Shown here piece by piece: positions 34,539 to 42,507 of a DNA stretch of 64,000 nucleotides. The stretch spans positions 1 to 64,000 of the forward strand of contig NZ_PVTS01000020.1 of the NCBI RefSeq assembly GCF_003003035.1, read 5' to 3'. Source of the DNA: Marinilabilia salmonicolor. Lineage in GTDB: Bacteria; Bacteroidota; Bacteroidia; Bacteroidales; Marinilabiliaceae. Below the pieces are notes generated by a model. It made no database searches. It was not told the DNA's origin and saw only the letters and a program-made list of their open reading frames with translations. The first letter of the stretch is position 1. Every line of letters begins with the position of its first letter. The position numbers and the translations under genes were made by a program.

Positions 34539-35681
34539 ATGTATAAAAGAAGTCAAATATTTGAAAAATCAGGAAAGGAAAGTTTCTTTTTATGGGGAGC
34601 CCGTCAGACAGGGAAAAGCACTTTGTTAAAAACTGTTTATCCGGAATCATTATGGTTTGACCTTTTGCAGACAGACGTATTTGAGAGGTTACACAGAGAA
34701 CCATCACAGTTGAGGGAGATCGTAATGGCTTCAGATCTGCGTAAGCCTGTCGTGATTGATGAGATTCAAAAAATTCCTGCATTATTAGACGAAATCCACT
34801 GGTTGATAGAAAACAGTGCGGCTCAATTTATTCTGAGTGGTTCCAGTCCCCGGAAAATTTTATTTTCGAAGGCAAATCTATTAGGAGGTAGAGCGTTGAG
34901 GTATGAGTTATATCCATTGGTGAGTTGTGAGATTCCTGACTTTGATCTTATACGGGCATTAAATAATGGTTTGTTGCCGCGACATTATTTGTCAGATGAA
35001 CCTGAAAGACTTATTTCTGCATACATAGGAAGTTATCTTCAGGATGAAATAATGGCGGAGGCCAGAATAAGAAAAGTTTCGACATTTTCCAGATTTCTTG
35101 AAACGGCTGCTTTTTCAAATGGAGAAATGGTAAATTATTCCAGGATTGCTTCAGAGTGTGGGGTAAGTGCTCCGACGATTAAAGAGTACTTCCAGATTTT
35201 GGTAGATACTTTAACCGGTAGTTTTCTGCCTTCTTTTCAAAAGAGGCCCAAAAGAAGAGTGATACATGCGCCTAAATTTTATTATTTCGATGTTGGGATT
35301 GTCAATTATTTGTTGAAACGCGGAGAAATAAAACCTCGGAGTGAGATGTTTGGAAATGCTTTTGAACACTTCATATATCAGGAAATTCGTGCGCACAGGC
35401 ATTACTCAGGTATTGAATATCCCATTTATTACTGGCGGACAGCGTCTCAGATAGAGATTGACTTTGTCCTGGGAGATCATGAAATAGCAATTGAGGTTAA
35501 ATCAACCGATAATGCCGGGAAAAGACATATCAAAGGCTTACAATACTTTGAAGAGGAATATAATGTTAAGCATTCAATACTGGTATCGAACGATCCATTT
35601 CCACGAAAGATAGGAAGTGTAAGTATAATGCCCTGGAAAATATTCCTTCAGAAACTTTGGAATGGTGAACTGATAAAATAA
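34539..35681 (+). CDS. AAA family ATPase with C-terminal DUF4143 domain
   Basis: A 380-residue protein of the AAA_14/DUF4143 group. The P-loop GARQTGKSTLL is at residues 20-30, Walker B is VVIDEIQKIP, and a sensor-like LSGSSPRK follows. A winged-helix-like middle part (YSRIASECGVSAPTIKEYFQ) precedes the DUF4143 domain. That domain ends IEIDFVLGDHEIAIEVKST, whose Asp...Glu-x-Lys arrangement resembles a PD-(D/E)XK nuclease core. The biological role of the family is not settled. It is surrounded by family B and C repeats, typical of accessory DNA. Confidence 0.87.
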   Translation: MYKRSQIFEKSGKESFFLWGARQTGKSTLLKTVYPESLWFDLLQTDVFERLHREPSQLREIVMASDLRKPVVIDEIQKIPALLDEIHWLIENSAAQFILSGSSPRKILFSKANLLGGRALRYELYPLVSCEIPDFDLIRALNNGLLPRHYLSDEPERLISAYIGSYLQDEIMAEARIRKVSTFSRFLETAAFSNGEMVNYSRIASECGVSAPTIKEYFQILVDTLTGSFLPSFQKRPKRRVIHAPKFYYFDVGIVNYLLKRGEIKPRSEMFGNAFEHFIYQEIRAHRHYSGIEYPIYYWRTASQIEIDFVLGDHEIAIEVKSTDNAGKRHIKGLQYFEEEYNVKHSILVSNDPFPRKIGSVSIMPWKIFLQKLWNGELIK

Positions 35682-35700
35682 GGGTTTGTTGGATATGGGG

Positions 35701-35913
35701 GAGGCCCTCAGTCCCCCTCCCTGGGAGGGATTAGGGGAGGCTCCTCAATCATTTTTCCTTCCCGTTTCTATCCAACCAACCATCAAAATTATATCTTTGA
35801 CTAAATTTTATAGAATACAAATCTTTTAATTAAAACGAAGCATCCCCCCTCCTTGGGAGGGGACCGTTTTAAGTCAGTCCGTCTTAAACAGGCAGTCGGG
35901 GGAGGCCCCCATA
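35701..35913. repeat. Two family B GC-rich palindromes
   Basis: Unit one (35701-35746) contains CCCCCTCCCTGGGAGGG and AGGGGAGGCTCC. Unit two (35842-35913) starts CCCCCCTCCTTGGGAGGGG, has about 40 bases of AT-richer sequence inserted, and ends GGGGGAGGCCCCC. Unit two lies 5 bases before the ABC permease start codon. Confidence 0.7.
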
Positions 35914-35917
35914 TAGT

Positions 35918-37162
35918 ATGAACTTAGAACTTTTCATAGCCAACAAGATCAAGTCCGGAGGTATTTCCGGAAAGCGCCTTGCCGGACCGGTGGTGAAGGT
36001 GGCGGTGGCAGGTATTGTGCTGGGTATGGTTGTAATGATTATTTCTGTGGCTACCGGTATGGGGTTTCAGAAAGAGATTAGGGAGAAAATCATTGGCTTT
36101 GGCAGTCACATACAAGTGGTGAGCTATGATTTCAACATGAGTTACCAGACCAACCCTGTTGAGCAGGATTCCATGCTGGAGCAGCAGATGCTCAGTGTTC
36201 CCGGGGTGGAGCATGTGCAACGGTTTGCCACCAAACCGGGACTTATCAAAACCCGTGATGAGATGCAGGGGATTGTGTTGCGCGGTGTGGGGCCCGAATT
36301 TGACTGGTCTTTTTTTCAAACTATCCTTACGGAGGGTGGACGGCTCAGTCTCAATGAAGAAAAAAGTTCCAACGGAGTGCTGATCAGCGACGACCTGGCC
36401 TCGGTGCTCAACCTGGAGGTGGGTGACAGAGTGCCTATGTACTTTTTTGAGGATCAGATACGTGCTCGTAATTTCACCATTGAAGGGATATTTGACAGTC
36501 ATTTGCCCGAACTGGACGAAACATTTGTGATGGTTGATATTCGTCAGGTTCAGCGACTCAATAACTGGAGTGAGAATAAAATTTCGGGCTATGAATTACT
36601 GGCCGGTGATTTTGAGGATTTGATGATGACCGGAAGCAACGTGGCTGAAGTGGTTTCAGGACATATCAGCGAGGATGGCACCATGCTGCGCACCCGTACC
36701 ATTCAACAAACACAGCCGCAGATATTCGGATGGCTCGATTTGCTGGATATGAATATCATTGTCATCATTGTTCTTATTGTCTTGGTGGCAGGTTTCAATA
36801 TGATAACAGGTTTGCTGATTTTAATTCTGGAACGCACCAATATGATCGGAGTGCTAAAAGCCATGGGGATGGCCGACCGCCCGCTTCGCAAAGTATTCCT
36901 GACGCTTGCGGCAAACATCACCATCAAAGGTCTTTTCTGGGGTAATCTTCTGGGACTTGGATTCTGCTTTGCTCAGAGTTATTTCGGTTTTGTGAAACTC
37001 GACCCTGCAAATTATTTTCTGGATACCGTGCCTATTCATCTCTCCGCCCTGCACATCATCCTGTTGAATGTCGGGGCTGTACTGACCATTTTCCTGATGA
37101 TGATCGGACCGTCCTATCTGGTGGCGAGGATATCTCCGGTAAAAGCGATTCGGTTTGAGTAA
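35918..37162 (+). CDS. FtsX/LolC-E-type ABC transporter permease
   Basis: A 414-residue inner membrane permease. The N-terminal FIANKIKSGGISGKRLAGPV leads into a first helix (VAVAGIVLGMVVMIISVATG). A periplasmic MacB_PCD domain covers about residues 60-260 (VEHVQRFATKPGLIKTRDEM). Three C-terminal helices carry the FtsX core (IILVLVAGFNMITGLLILI and LERTNMIGVLKAMGM), and the gene ends in SPVKAIRFE. The layout is that of LolC/LolE-like lipoprotein release permeases. No ATPase or periplasmic partner is encoded nearby, so the partner must lie elsewhere. Confidence 0.85.
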   Translation: MNLELFIANKIKSGGISGKRLAGPVVKVAVAGIVLGMVVMIISVATGMGFQKEIREKIIGFGSHIQVVSYDFNMSYQTNPVEQDSMLEQQMLSVPGVEHVQRFATKPGLIKTRDEMQGIVLRGVGPEFDWSFFQTILTEGGRLSLNEEKSSNGVLISDDLASVLNLEVGDRVPMYFFEDQIRARNFTIEGIFDSHLPELDETFVMVDIRQVQRLNNWSENKISGYELLAGDFEDLMMTGSNVAEVVSGHISEDGTMLRTRTIQQTQPQIFGWLDLLDMNIIVIIVLIVLVAGFNMITGLLILILERTNMIGVLKAMGMADRPLRKVFLTLAANITIKGLFWGNLLGLGFCFAQSYFGFVKLDPANYFLDTVPIHLSALHIILLNVGAVLTIFLMMIGPSYLVARISPVKAIRFE

Positions 37163-37167
37163 AAGAA

Positions 37168-37254
37168 GCCCCCTATATCCCCCCAAGGGAGAGAAGAGCC
37201 CCCTATATCCCCCCAAGGGGGAGAAGAGCCCCCTATATCCCCCCAAGGGGGACT
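37168..37254 (+). repeat. Three tandem 30-bp family B units
   Basis: GCCCCCTATATCCCCCCAAG begins at 37168, 37198 and 37228, an exact 30-base period, with GGGGAGAAGA completing each unit. No spacers differ between units, so this is a tandem repeat and not a CRISPR. It starts 6 bases after the permease stop codon. Confidence 0.85.
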
Positions 37255-37408
37255 GGTCGGTAATTTGTTTTGTTTTTCCGGGAAGTTTGTGAGGGGCGGG
37301 GATATTAAAACATCGTACAGATAAGGAGAACCGATATCAGTAAGTACGGTTTGCTGAAAAACAATTAAAGAACTAATATAAAGATTATTATGGTTGATAA
37401 TCGTGCAA

Positions 37409-37726
37409 GGTTTTTCAAGTAAATCTTTTAAAAAGTTTGCATCTGTGGTGATTAATAGTCAAAATATCACTGTTCAAAATATTTTTCTAGGTTAAGCGAT
37501 TTTTTCTATTTAAAAGGCGCGGGGGCCTGTCCGTTTTCCGGGCCGGCGGATAGCGGGAAGCCAAAATGGGCGACTTTCAAGGCCTTGCGCAATGGCCGGA
37601 AATTTTGGATTTCGCGGGCGGATAGGTTTAAACGGACTAGATTTTTTTGTTTCTTTTTGGAGCAATGCCAAAAAGAAAATCTATAAAGAAATTAAAAAAT
37701 GGTCTGCTGTCTTTTTCAGCAGTCCC
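37409..37726 (+). repeat. Family A repeat, copy 3 (long form)
   Basis: Includes the AT-rich left part shared with copies 5 and 7 (AAGTTTGCA...GGTGATTAATAGTCAAAA) and the core from 37516. Arms CCAAAAT (37561-37567) and ATTTTGG (37602-37608) pair inside outer arms GTCCGTTTT/AAACGGAC. The two right-hand hairpins follow. Open frames through it are repeat-derived. Confidence 0.85.
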
Positions 37727-37734
37727 TAAATACG

Positions 37735-37877
37735 GTTTTATAATGAGCCTAGCCCTCCGTTTTAAGGGGGGGGATCATTAACGCTTCACACAGTTCATGG
37801 AAGCCGGCTTCAAGCCTGCTGAAATAGGGTCGGCCGTATATCAAACACACCGGTCTGAAGACCGGTGCTAATCTCAT
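37735..37877 (+). repeat. Family C palindrome-ended repeat, copy 3
   Basis: TTTTATAATGAGCCTAGCCC at the left, AGCCGGCTTCAAGCCTGCT inside, and GGTCTGAAGACCGGTGC with TAATCTCAT at the right. It begins 8 bases after a family A copy, so repeats nest next to each other here. Confidence 0.78.
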
Positions 37878-37902
37878 ACATATCCATGTTTTAACATGCA
37901 AC

Positions 37903-38003
37903 TTTCCCCCCTCCTTGGGAGGGGAATGCCAAACGTATCTTTTTATTTCAATGTTTTGGGGGAGGCCTTTCCCCCTCCTTGAGAGGGGCCAGTGGAGGCT
38001 CCC
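37903..38003. repeat. Family B GC-rich palindromes flanking a short AT-rich segment
   Basis: CCCCCCTCCTTGGGAGGGG at 37904 and GGGGGAGGCCTTTCCCCCTC at about 37958. From 38004 to the wzi promoter I see only a short imperfect palindrome, GAAAGGCTTCC-type, and no gene. Confidence 0.65.
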
Positions 38004-38263
38004 TTTTTCGTACACCTCGTGTTCGATTTCGAACACATTGAAGGTTGTTGTGTAATGGCTCTGGAAACTCCATTAGGCTTAAAATGAGTAAGGTAGTGAA
38101 GGTGAAAGATTAAAAAACCTTAAAAAAGGAAGCCTTTCTGCCTTTTGGCATGCTTTTCTCATGGTATTGGTTGGTTTAAAATTAAAAAATAGGACAATAA
38201 GGAAGCCATTCGGTCAAACGTGACATGAATGGCTTTCTTCTTTTCAGGAGGGAATAAAAAAAC

Positions 38264-38271
38264 TATCTTTG
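38264..38271 (+). promoter_or_regulatory. wzi -7 promoter box (TATCTTTG)
   Basis: TATCTTTG fits TAnnTTTG exactly. It places the transcript start at about 38277, downstream of an in-frame ATG at 38229 and upstream of the ATG at 38298. It therefore decides the start of the Wzi-like gene. Confidence 0.65.
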
Positions 38272-38297
38272 CACCCGAATACCAACCCCAGGACAAA

Positions 38298-39878
38298 ATG
38301 ACTACTTCACACAGGATAGCATTCGTCACCATTTGTTGCCTTGCCCTTGCTTTTCAGGCTAAGGGGCAGTCTGATGTCAATGTTCACGGAACTGTTTCAG
38401 GCCGAACCATTCTTCATAACGGAGAACTGCCACCCTTATGGTCAGTGGCATTACAGGAAGGCCGGTGGAACAATCTTGAGGGCAGTCAGACGCTCCTCAC
38501 AGCAGCGACCGGTATTTCCGGTAATCTAAAAAGCGGATGGAAACTTTCAGCCGGTTTGGAAATGGATTATTCTTCCGGATATGATGATGCCTACCTGCAT
38601 GCCGGTTGGGGCGAAATTGCATGGAAGAACTGGTCTCTGAAGGGTGGAAAACATATCTTCGATCCTGTCTTTACTGAATCCAATATGGGCACCGGAAGTT
38701 ATCTTTTCGGAACCAATTTTCGTCCGGTTCCCCGCATTACCTTTGAACTTTCAGAATACACATCCATTCCTTTTACAAATGGTTTTGCCGAAGTGCGCGG
38801 AGGGATCTCGCAAGCCTGGTTGTCGGATCAGCCATCCAGCGGCGATGTGTTGCTGCATGAGAAGTATGCTTACCTGCGCATTCGCCCGGGCAATTGGAAT
38901 CTCTATGGTGGATTGAATCATAGCACCCTGTTTGGCGGGCGACGAAACGGAGTGGATATTCCCATCGATTTCTGGCCCACCTTCTTTGGAAAGGGCAGTT
39001 CAAAAATTGGCGGAGGCGAAGCAACCAATGCTGCCGGGGCCCATATGGGGATGTACGATTTCGGAACTCAGTTGGAAACCCCAAACGGGCATATCAATAT
39101 TTATTATCAGATACCTTTTTCCGATGGTTCCGGAATGCTATTCTGGCAGGGCAACAGCGATCATATACTCGGAGTTGACTGGCATCTCAATGAGCCCTCC
39201 TGGCTTTCCAATATTACCTTTGAATGGTTTCAGACCGCTTATCAGAGTGGCAACGGGATGCCGGATCCATACCTGAACGGGATTATTTTTCCCAAGCAGG
39301 TGGAGGATAAGAACGGTTTTGTGGAAGAGAATTTTGGGATAGTGCCCGATCATCCTTTATCGCTCGAAGAGTTTAAAACTATTCTGGAAGACGAAATTAA
39401 CCACGGCAACGATTTTGGTGGTCGCGACGGCTACATGAACAACGGGATGTATACCGCCGGATGGAGTCGTGACGGCCATATCATGGGAAGTCCGATGAAT
39501 CTGACCCGGGAACAAATGCTGGAAGTGCGGCCCGACATGGAATTTAACAGCAGTGTAGGAATAAAAAACGATCGTTTCAGCGGATTGCATCTTGGAGGTC
39601 GGGGAGATTTGAATGCAGAGCTTTCCTGGAAAATGAAAATCACCTGGACGCGCAATTTCGGAACCTATTTTGAGCAGTATCCCAGACGATATACCTGGAA
39701 TGAAGATGAAGATTACTGGTTCAAAGGAGGACGTGACCAATGGTACACCATGGCCGGAGCAGAGTGGACTCCTGAAAAAATAAAAGGACTTTCAGTAGGG
39801 GTTGACCTTTTTTACGATGGAGGGGATATTTATCATTCTTTTGGGGCTAAAACTGCTGTTACCTTTAGGTTGTTTTAG
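38298..39878 (+). CDS. Wzi-like capsule assembly outer membrane protein
   Basis: A 526-residue outer membrane beta-barrel related to Wzi, the lectin-like protein that holds capsule to the cell surface. Signal peptide MTTSHRIAFVTICCLALAFQAKG. The mature part has FRPVPRITFELSEYTSIPFT, YLRIRPGNWNLYGGLNHS and FGGRRNGVDIPIDFWPTFFG, typical of the family, with a terminal strand ending VTFRLF. The promoter supports the start at MTTSHR. It is not adjacent to the main polysaccharide locus but belongs functionally with it. Confidence 0.85.
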   Translation: MTTSHRIAFVTICCLALAFQAKGQSDVNVHGTVSGRTILHNGELPPLWSVALQEGRWNNLEGSQTLLTAATGISGNLKSGWKLSAGLEMDYSSGYDDAYLHAGWGEIAWKNWSLKGGKHIFDPVFTESNMGTGSYLFGTNFRPVPRITFELSEYTSIPFTNGFAEVRGGISQAWLSDQPSSGDVLLHEKYAYLRIRPGNWNLYGGLNHSTLFGGRRNGVDIPIDFWPTFFGKGSSKIGGGEATNAAGAHMGMYDFGTQLETPNGHINIYYQIPFSDGSGMLFWQGNSDHILGVDWHLNEPSWLSNITFEWFQTAYQSGNGMPDPYLNGIIFPKQVEDKNGFVEENFGIVPDHPLSLEEFKTILEDEINHGNDFGGRDGYMNNGMYTAGWSRDGHIMGSPMNLTREQMLEVRPDMEFNSSVGIKNDRFSGLHLGGRGDLNAELSWKMKITWTRNFGTYFEQYPRRYTWNEDEDYWFKGGRDQWYTMAGAEWTPEKIKGLSVGVDLFYDGGDIYHSFGAKTAVTFRLF

Positions 39879-40097
39879 CGTCAATGTGGTGGTGCCTATT
39901 TGACCAGGCGTTGTAGGAGGAGGTGTTGTTACAAGTTGCCAGGGGTGTTTAATGTGCCGGTTGTGAACGATCTATCGTCAAAGTGTGAAGTTCAAGGATT
40001 TTTATTTTAGATAAGTCTGAGTTTGAAAAAAGCAAGGTGTAAAACTCTGATATTTAGGGGTCTATTTTGTGGTTGACGGAATATTGCTGTTTGAAAA

Positions 40098-40230
40098 GCG
40101 GGTGGGCCCGTCCGCTTTCCGGGCCGGCGGATAGGTTTATACGGGCTAGACTTTTTTGGTTTCTTGGGGCGTTGCCAAAAAGAACAATAAAAAATGAAAT
40201 AAAAATAGGGCTGCTGACTTTTTCACCTGC
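40098..40230 (+). repeat. Family A repeat, copy 4 (internally deleted)
   Basis: Has the start GGTGGGCCCGTCCGCTTTCC and the right hairpins but lacks about 85 bases of the middle. The join falls at GGCGGATAG, which occurs twice in full copies, so recombination between those direct repeats explains the deletion. No gene is seen in 39879-40097. Confidence 0.8.
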
Positions 40231-40403
40231 TTTATTCATGAATTATCGTTATGGGATGTTCAAATATCAAGAAATACAATCAACCGCAGATAAAATGGAT
40301 GCAGGAAATAATGGATTATTTTCAAATCCATTTTATTGAGGACGGTTGGATTTTGCAGATAGTTGGACATCGGAATAGATTATTTATGAATAATGCAGGT
40401 TCA
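40231..40403 (-). repeat. Family E element (MITE-like), copy 2
   Basis: Near-identical reverse complement of 3929-4083, with about four differences over roughly 155 bases. The ends carry TTTATTCATGAATTATCG and TTATTTATGAATAATGCAGG. The small open frame reading into it (40067-40339) is repeat-derived. Confidence 0.75.
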
Positions 40404-40415
40404 GTAGCCTCTATA

Positions 40416-40592
40416 TAGTGCCCGTCTATAAAGTCGGGATAGTTTCTGGCTGGAGCTGTGTCTGTTCAGAAAGTGACAGTTACAAGGCTTGCGAAGTCCG
40501 AAAATACGGAGTTTACTTTTCGTAAATGAGTACTTTTCGGACAAGCGTAACGCAGTAAATGGTACTTTATGGACAGACACTATATAGGGAAT
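40416..40592 (+). repeat. Family D element (MITE-like), copy 1
   Basis: Terminal inverted repeats ATATAGTGCCCGTCTATAAA on the left against the complement of TTTATGGACAGACACTATAT on the right. Inner arms: GTTAC...GTCCGAAAA (40496-40504) against TTTTCGGAC (40534-40542)...GTAAC, with TACGGAGTTTAC/GTAAATGAGTA at the tip. The whole element can fold into one long hairpin. It ends about 48 bases before the glycosylphosphotransferase start. Confidence 0.78.
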
Positions 40593-40640
40593 AAGCGAAA
40601 AAAAAAGCATAAATTTGAATATTCTGATCAAAGGGAAAGT

Positions 40641-42035
40641 ATGTTAAGGGAAAAAGCGAAAGTCGTTAACCGGTTGCTCGCCATAGTGGATGTCTTCATC
40701 GCATTGGTGAGTTTTAATATTGCTGTCTTTATTGATAAGGGGGAGTTTCTGCCTTTTCAAAACAAGGACTCCATTATTTTGCATTTTGTGATTTTGGCTA
40801 TTTGGTATGTGCTGGCCCGAACATTTCGGCTGAACCAGCTCTATCGATCCAGACCTTATTCAGCAGTGCTTTTTGCCTGTTTGAGTCTGGCCGTTACGGG
40901 AACAGCGTTTCTGGCTGTTTCGGTGTGGGCCTTCAACCTCTTTTCTATTGGCTTGCGCCTCTTGCTTTATTTTGGGGCCATAGATCTTGGACTTACCTTT
41001 CTTTTTAAGGTTTTCAATTATGCCTTCCTGAAGAATGCCCGTGCCAAAGGACATAACACTTCCAACGTGGTGGTGATCGGGGATAATAGTGCCCGCAGTT
41101 TTTTACGTCAGATTGTGAAGATGAAAGAGTGGGGCTATCGGGTAACTGCAATTATGGGTACTGAAGAGTTGGAGCAGGAGTTTGGTGCTGTGGCTCCTTT
41201 TCTGCCTGACGATACAGATGTGGAAGCACTTCTGAGAGAAAAGACCATTGACGAATTGATATACTGTAAAGAAGGTGCCGATCAGAAGGAGATAGAACGG
41301 TTGCTGTCCATTACCTCCGAGGTTGGGGTGGTATTTCGTATGTATTCTTCTTTCTTTAATATGCTGACTAATAAAACGCATCTGCACTATTTTGGTACCA
41401 CCCCTTTGTTGACCATTTCCAATACGCCACTTAATTATCTGGAGCTTAGAATAAAAGATTTGTTTGACTTTGTTTTTTCGTTGTTTGTGGTGGTCGTGTT
41501 TTCCCCTGTTTTTGTTTTATTGGCACTTGCTATTAAGCTTGACTCCAAAGGTCCTGTATTTTTCTCCCAGAAGAGGGTGGGCTTACGTGGCCGGAAATTT
41601 AATGTCTATAAATTCCGGACTATGGTTACCAATGCCGAGGAATTGAAGAAGAAACTGATGGAACAGAACGAAATGGACGGGCCGGTATTTAAAATTACCA
41701 AAGATCCGCGTATTACCAGGGTTGGCCATTTTCTTCGTAAAACAAGTCTGGATGAATTACCGCAGTTTTTCAATGTGCTTACCGGGGATATGTCGGTGGT
41801 TGGTCCCCGTCCGCCACTGCCCGATGAGGTACGGCAATATGAGAGCTGGCAGGTAAGGAGGTTGTCTATGAAACCTGGTATTACTTGTATTTGGCAGGTC
41901 TCCGGACGCAATAATATTCCTTTTGATGAGTGGATGAAGATGGATCTTCAGTACATCGATAACTGGTCACTGAAACTGGATTTTGTGATTTTTCTGAAGA
42001 CCATTCGTACCATGGTGCGGGGAGACGGGAAATAA
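40641..42035 (+). CDS. Undecaprenyl-phosphate glycosylphosphotransferase (WcaJ-like)
   Basis: A 464-residue initiating enzyme that moves a sugar-1-phosphate onto undecaprenyl phosphate. It has four N-terminal helices (RLLAIVDVFIALVSFNIAVF and following), a CoA-binding-like Rossmann region (NVVVIGDNSARSFLRQIVKM), then a fifth helix (LFDFVFSLFVVVVFSPVFVL). The catalytic bacterial sugar transferase domain contains GPVFFSQKRVGLRGRKFNVY, KFRTM, TSLDELPQFFNVLTGDMSVV, GPRPPLP and KPGITCIWQVSGRN. An in-frame ATG at 40569 lies inside the family D repeat, so the ATG at 40641 is preferred. It could start the polymer made by the 15-32 kb locus. Confidence 0.88.
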   Translation: MLREKAKVVNRLLAIVDVFIALVSFNIAVFIDKGEFLPFQNKDSIILHFVILAIWYVLARTFRLNQLYRSRPYSAVLFACLSLAVTGTAFLAVSVWAFNLFSIGLRLLLYFGAIDLGLTFLFKVFNYAFLKNARAKGHNTSNVVVIGDNSARSFLRQIVKMKEWGYRVTAIMGTEELEQEFGAVAPFLPDDTDVEALLREKTIDELIYCKEGADQKEIERLLSITSEVGVVFRMYSSFFNMLTNKTHLHYFGTTPLLTISNTPLNYLELRIKDLFDFVFSLFVVVVFSPVFVLLALAIKLDSKGPVFFSQKRVGLRGRKFNVYKFRTMVTNAEELKKKLMEQNEMDGPVFKITKDPRITRVGHFLRKTSLDELPQFFNVLTGDMSVVGPRPPLPDEVRQYESWQVRRLSMKPGITCIWQVSGRNNIPFDEWMKMDLQYIDNWSLKLDFVIFLKTIRTMVRGDGK

Positions 42036-42111
42036 TGAGGGGATGTTAAGGGTGAGATGTCTGAAGCTCCTGACATAGATGATAACCATCTCCCTTTAAT
42101 AATGATTAATT

Positions 42112-42449
42112 AGAGTCTGTCCCTAAGCTAAGCGTTTTTCAAGTAAATCATTCAAAAAGTTTGCAGTGTTGGTGATTAATAGTCAAAAGATTACTGTTAA
42201 AAAGATTTTGCTCGGTTAAACGACTTTTCCTGGTTAAGAGGTGCGGTGGCCTGTCCGTTTTCCGGGCCGGCGGATAGCGGGAAGGCTTAATGGGCGACAT
42301 TAAGGCCTTGTGGGCCAGCTGGAAATTAAGCCTGATGTGGGCGGATAGGTTTAAACGGACTATATTTTTTTGTTTCTTTTTGGAGCAATGCCAAAAAGAA
42401 AATAAATAAAGAAATTAAAATTGGTCTGCTGAATTTTTCAGCTGCCCCC
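42112..42449 (+). repeat. Family A repeat, copy 5 (long form), preceded by a family D end
   Basis: TAGAGTCTGTCCCTAAG at 42112 resembles a family D terminus. The family A long form starts near 42130 and its core at 42239. Arms GGCTTAAT (42284-42291) and ATTAAGCC (42325-42332) replace the CCAAAAT/ATTTTGG arms of copies 3 and 7. It ends about 58 bases before wecB. Confidence 0.82.
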
Positions 42450-42507
42450 AATTAAGATACAGCATTTTTGCGCAGTTTTCACCAAACTCAGGAAGCAGAA
42501 TTTGATT

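Noticed and set aside
37168-37254. CRISPR array
   Set aside because: Three units repeat without unique spacers, the unit itself is a palindromic family B repeat, and no cas genes are in the window.
40067-40339. 90-codon open frame before the glycosylphosphotransferase
   Set aside because: It is made of family A copy 4 and family E copy 2 sequence, not a coding pattern.
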